This document shows, piece after piece, positions 6,638 to 8,017 of a stretch of 8,017 bases of DNA. The stretch is taken from positions 1 to 8,017 of the forward strand of contig DAIDIA010000258.1 of assembly GCA_027459565.1 (NCBI GenBank). Direction: 5' to 3'. The position numbers and the translations under genes were made by a program. This DNA comes from Acidimicrobiaceae bacterium. GTDB lineage: Bacteria; Actinomycetota; Acidimicrobiia; Acidimicrobiales; Bog-793. Position 1 is the first letter of the stretch. Every line of letters begins with the position of its first letter. A model generated the notes under the pieces. It saw only the letters and a list, made by a program, of their open reading frames with translations, was not told the origin of the DNA and did no database searches.

Positions 6638-7246
6638 ATGGCACTCCATTACGAGGACTCGCAGCTCGAGATCCACCGATTTGTCGTTGGGCCCGTCGCC
6701 AACAATGTCTTCGTGTTGCGATGCAAGGCCTCCGGGGACGCGCTGCTGATCGATGCCGCAAATGAACACGAGCTTTTGCTGGAGGTGTGTCGCGACCTGG
6801 GAGTGCGCCGCGTCCTCGAGACGCACGGCCATTGGGACCATATCCAGGCGGTCCCGGCGCTCCGCGATGCGGGGTACGAGGTCTCCGTCACCGGCGCGGA
6901 CTCGGCGATGCTTCCCTCGTACGACCTGATTCTCGACGACGACCAGGAGGTCACCGTGGGGCGGGTGCGACTGCGCACGATCCTCACCCCGGGCCATACT
7001 CCCGGTTCGATGTGCTTCTCTGTGGTCGGATCGCCGATCCTTCTCTCCGGCGACACCCTCTTCCCGGGCGGACCCGGCAACACGAAGACCGACCTCGGGG
7101 ACTTTGACCTGATCATCGAATCCATCGACAGGCGGATATTCCGCCGTTTTGGCGACGACACACTTGTGCTTCCGGGCCACGGAAACGACACCACCCTCGG
7201 CCTGGAACGCCCGCACCTCGACGAGTGGATTGCCAGGGGCTGGTGA
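6638..7246 (+). CDS. Metallo-beta-lactamase-fold hydrolase, glyoxalase II-like
   Basis: A 202-aa cytoplasmic hydrolase of the metallo-beta-lactamase fold, likely a di-metal thioester or ester hydrolase. All metal ligands of the family are visible: THGHWDH (62-68: H63, H65, D67, H68), H120 in TPGHTPGS, D139 in LSGDTLF, and H181 in LPGHGND. The N-terminal VANNVFVLRC strand and LLIDAAN loop also fit. It lacks the C-terminal helical substrate domain of true glyoxalase II (about 250 aa), so it resembles the short YcbL-type enzymes; its substrate is not determinable from sequence. I chose the ATG at 6638 because the fold begins there and a TANNNT box sits 6 nt upstream. An open frame extends back to 6305, but that part runs antisense to the secreted-protein gene and looks non-coding. 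It is divergent from that gene, and sufC follows after 73 nt. Confidence 0.9.
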   Translation: MALHYEDSQLEIHRFVVGPVANNVFVLRCKASGDALLIDAANEHELLLEVCRDLGVRRVLETHGHWDHIQAVPALRDAGYEVSVTGADSAMLPSYDLILDDDQEVTVGRVRLRTILTPGHTPGSMCFSVVGSPILLSGDTLFPGGPGNTKTDLGDFDLIIESIDRRIFRRFGDDTLVLPGHGNDTTLGLERPHLDEWIARGW

Positions 7247-7306
7247 GGACCCGCGACCGGAACCGTGATTAGCACTACCGACGTAGGGGAAATCAAAATC
7301 TGCGCC

Positions 7307-7312
7307 TAACAT
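7307..7312 (+). promoter_or_regulatory. Putative -10 box for a leaderless sufC mRNA
   Basis: TAACAT fits TANNNT and ends 7 nt before the ATG at 7320, so transcription would begin at about that codon. This favours 7320 over the in-frame ATG at 7311, which overlaps the box. It also suggests sufC starts its own transcript rather than depending on the gene upstream. No -35 match is convincing. Confidence 0.5.
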
Positions 7313-7319
7313 GGTGTTC

Positions 7320-8017
7320 ATGGCCGAGCAAAGCTCCACACCGATTTCCGCACCCCTCCTCGTCGTCGAAGACCTCTGGGTGGAGACCGAGGGAAAGACA
7401 ATCCTCAAGGGCATCGACCTCACGGTCAACGCCGGAGAGCTCCACGCGATCATGGGACCGAACGGATCGGGCAAATCGACGTTCGCGAATGTGCTGCTTG
7501 GCAATCCCAGCTTTGACGTCAAAAGGGGAAGGATCCTGTTCAAGGGCGACGATGTCACGCTGCTCGCATCGGATGCCCGAGCGAAGCTGGGAATGTTCCT
7601 CGCCTTCCAGTATCCCGAGGAGATCGCCGGAGTTCCCCTCTCGCAGTTCCTCCGCCAGGCCGTCGCCGCACGCCGCCAGACCGAGGTCTCGGTTCTCGAG
7701 GTGCGCTTCCAGATGCGTGAGTGGCTCCAGCGACTGGGAATGGATCTCTCCTTCGGGGAGCGTCACCTCAATGACGGATTCTCCGGGGGTGAGAAGAAGC
7801 GAAACGAGATCTTGCAGATGGCGCTTCTCGACCCCGAGATCGCCATCCTCGACGAGACCGACTCGGGACTCGATATCGACGGTCTACGCGCGGTGGCGCG
7901 CGGAGTCGAGGAGGTCCGCAAGTCGCGCCCCGACCTAGGGGTCATCATCGTGACGCACTATCGTCGCATCCTCGACGAACTCCGGCCGGATTTCGTGCAT
8001 GTCCTCGTCGACGGCAA
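7320..8017 (+). CDS. sufC: SUF Fe-S cluster assembly ATPase SufC, C-terminus cut
   Basis: SufC is the ABC-type ATPase that works with SufB and SufD as a cytoplasmic scaffold for building iron-sulfur clusters. The frame is open for 232 full codons to the right edge; the family is usually about 245-260 aa, so only the C-terminal tail is missing. Visible motifs: Walker A GPNGSGKST (46-54, K52), Q-loop Q97 in AFQYPEEI, signature FSGGEKKR (154-161), Walker B AILDE (175-179), D-loop TDSGLD (180-185) and switch H213 in VTHYRR. The GEKKRNEILQ signature and the ETDSGLDID stretch separate SufC from transporter ATPases, and there is no membrane partner nearby. The start could also be the in-frame ATG at 7311 or GTG at 7314. 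SufB/SufD are not seen upstream and are expected downstream, outside the window. Confidence 0.95.
   Translation, partial: MAEQSSTPISAPLLVVEDLWVETEGKTILKGIDLTVNAGELHAIMGPNGSGKSTFANVLLGNPSFDVKRGRILFKGDDVTLLASDARAKLGMFLAFQYPEEIAGVPLSQFLRQAVAARRQTEVSVLEVRFQMREWLQRLGMDLSFGERHLNDGFSGGEKKRNEILQMALLDPEIAILDETDSGLDIDGLRAVARGVEEVRKSRPDLGVIIVTHYRRILDELRPDFVHVLVDG

Noticed and set aside
6527..7558. Minus-strand open frame of 343 codons across the hydrolase and the start of sufC
   Set aside because: It overlaps two genes with complete catalytic motifs on the other strand and has no family features of its own.

Overview
This is a GC-rich bacterial chromosome segment, most likely from an actinobacterium. 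The main reasons are a long homodimeric-type pyruvate dehydrogenase E1 (AceE) whose sequence closely resembles actinobacterial AceE, and a ThiE with the actinobacterial 'VVVR' ending. In addition, three genes have a TANNNT box 6-7 nt before the start codon and no Shine-Dalgarno sequence, which is the usual signature of leaderless mRNAs in that phylum. A secreted protein built from NHL-like blades ending in 'NPGY'-type segments is reminiscent of Acidimicrobiia, but that class assignment is only an inference.

Layout from left to right. A ribonuclease HI gene on the minus strand is cut by the left edge (1-408). Divergent from it, aceE (519-3251) is followed after 29 nt by thiE (3281-3952), which looks like a two-gene operon. 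ThiE makes thiamine phosphate, the precursor of the cofactor AceE needs. A 290-nt gap follows, holding three closely packed stem-loops right after the thiE stop and then about 230 nt without a recognisable gene. On the minus strand lies a large secreted protein gene (4243-6402, or starting at 6477). It encodes a signal peptide, six NHL-like propeller repeats, a fibronectin type III domain, a 13-threonine linker and an unrecognised C-terminal domain. A divergent promoter region separates it from a plus-strand metallo-beta-lactamase-fold hydrolase (6638-7246). Finally sufC (7320 to the right edge), the ATPase of the SUF iron-sulfur assembly system, is cut by the end of the window.

Most of the window is housekeeping: RNA/DNA hybrid removal, entry of pyruvate into the TCA cycle, thiamine synthesis and Fe-S assembly. 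I found no mobile element, CRISPR array, tRNA or defence system. The parts most worth a second look are the secreted propeller/FN3 protein with its unassigned C-terminal domain, the aceE-thiE pairing, the consistent leaderless promoter geometry, and the structured gap between the convergent genes thiE and the propeller gene.
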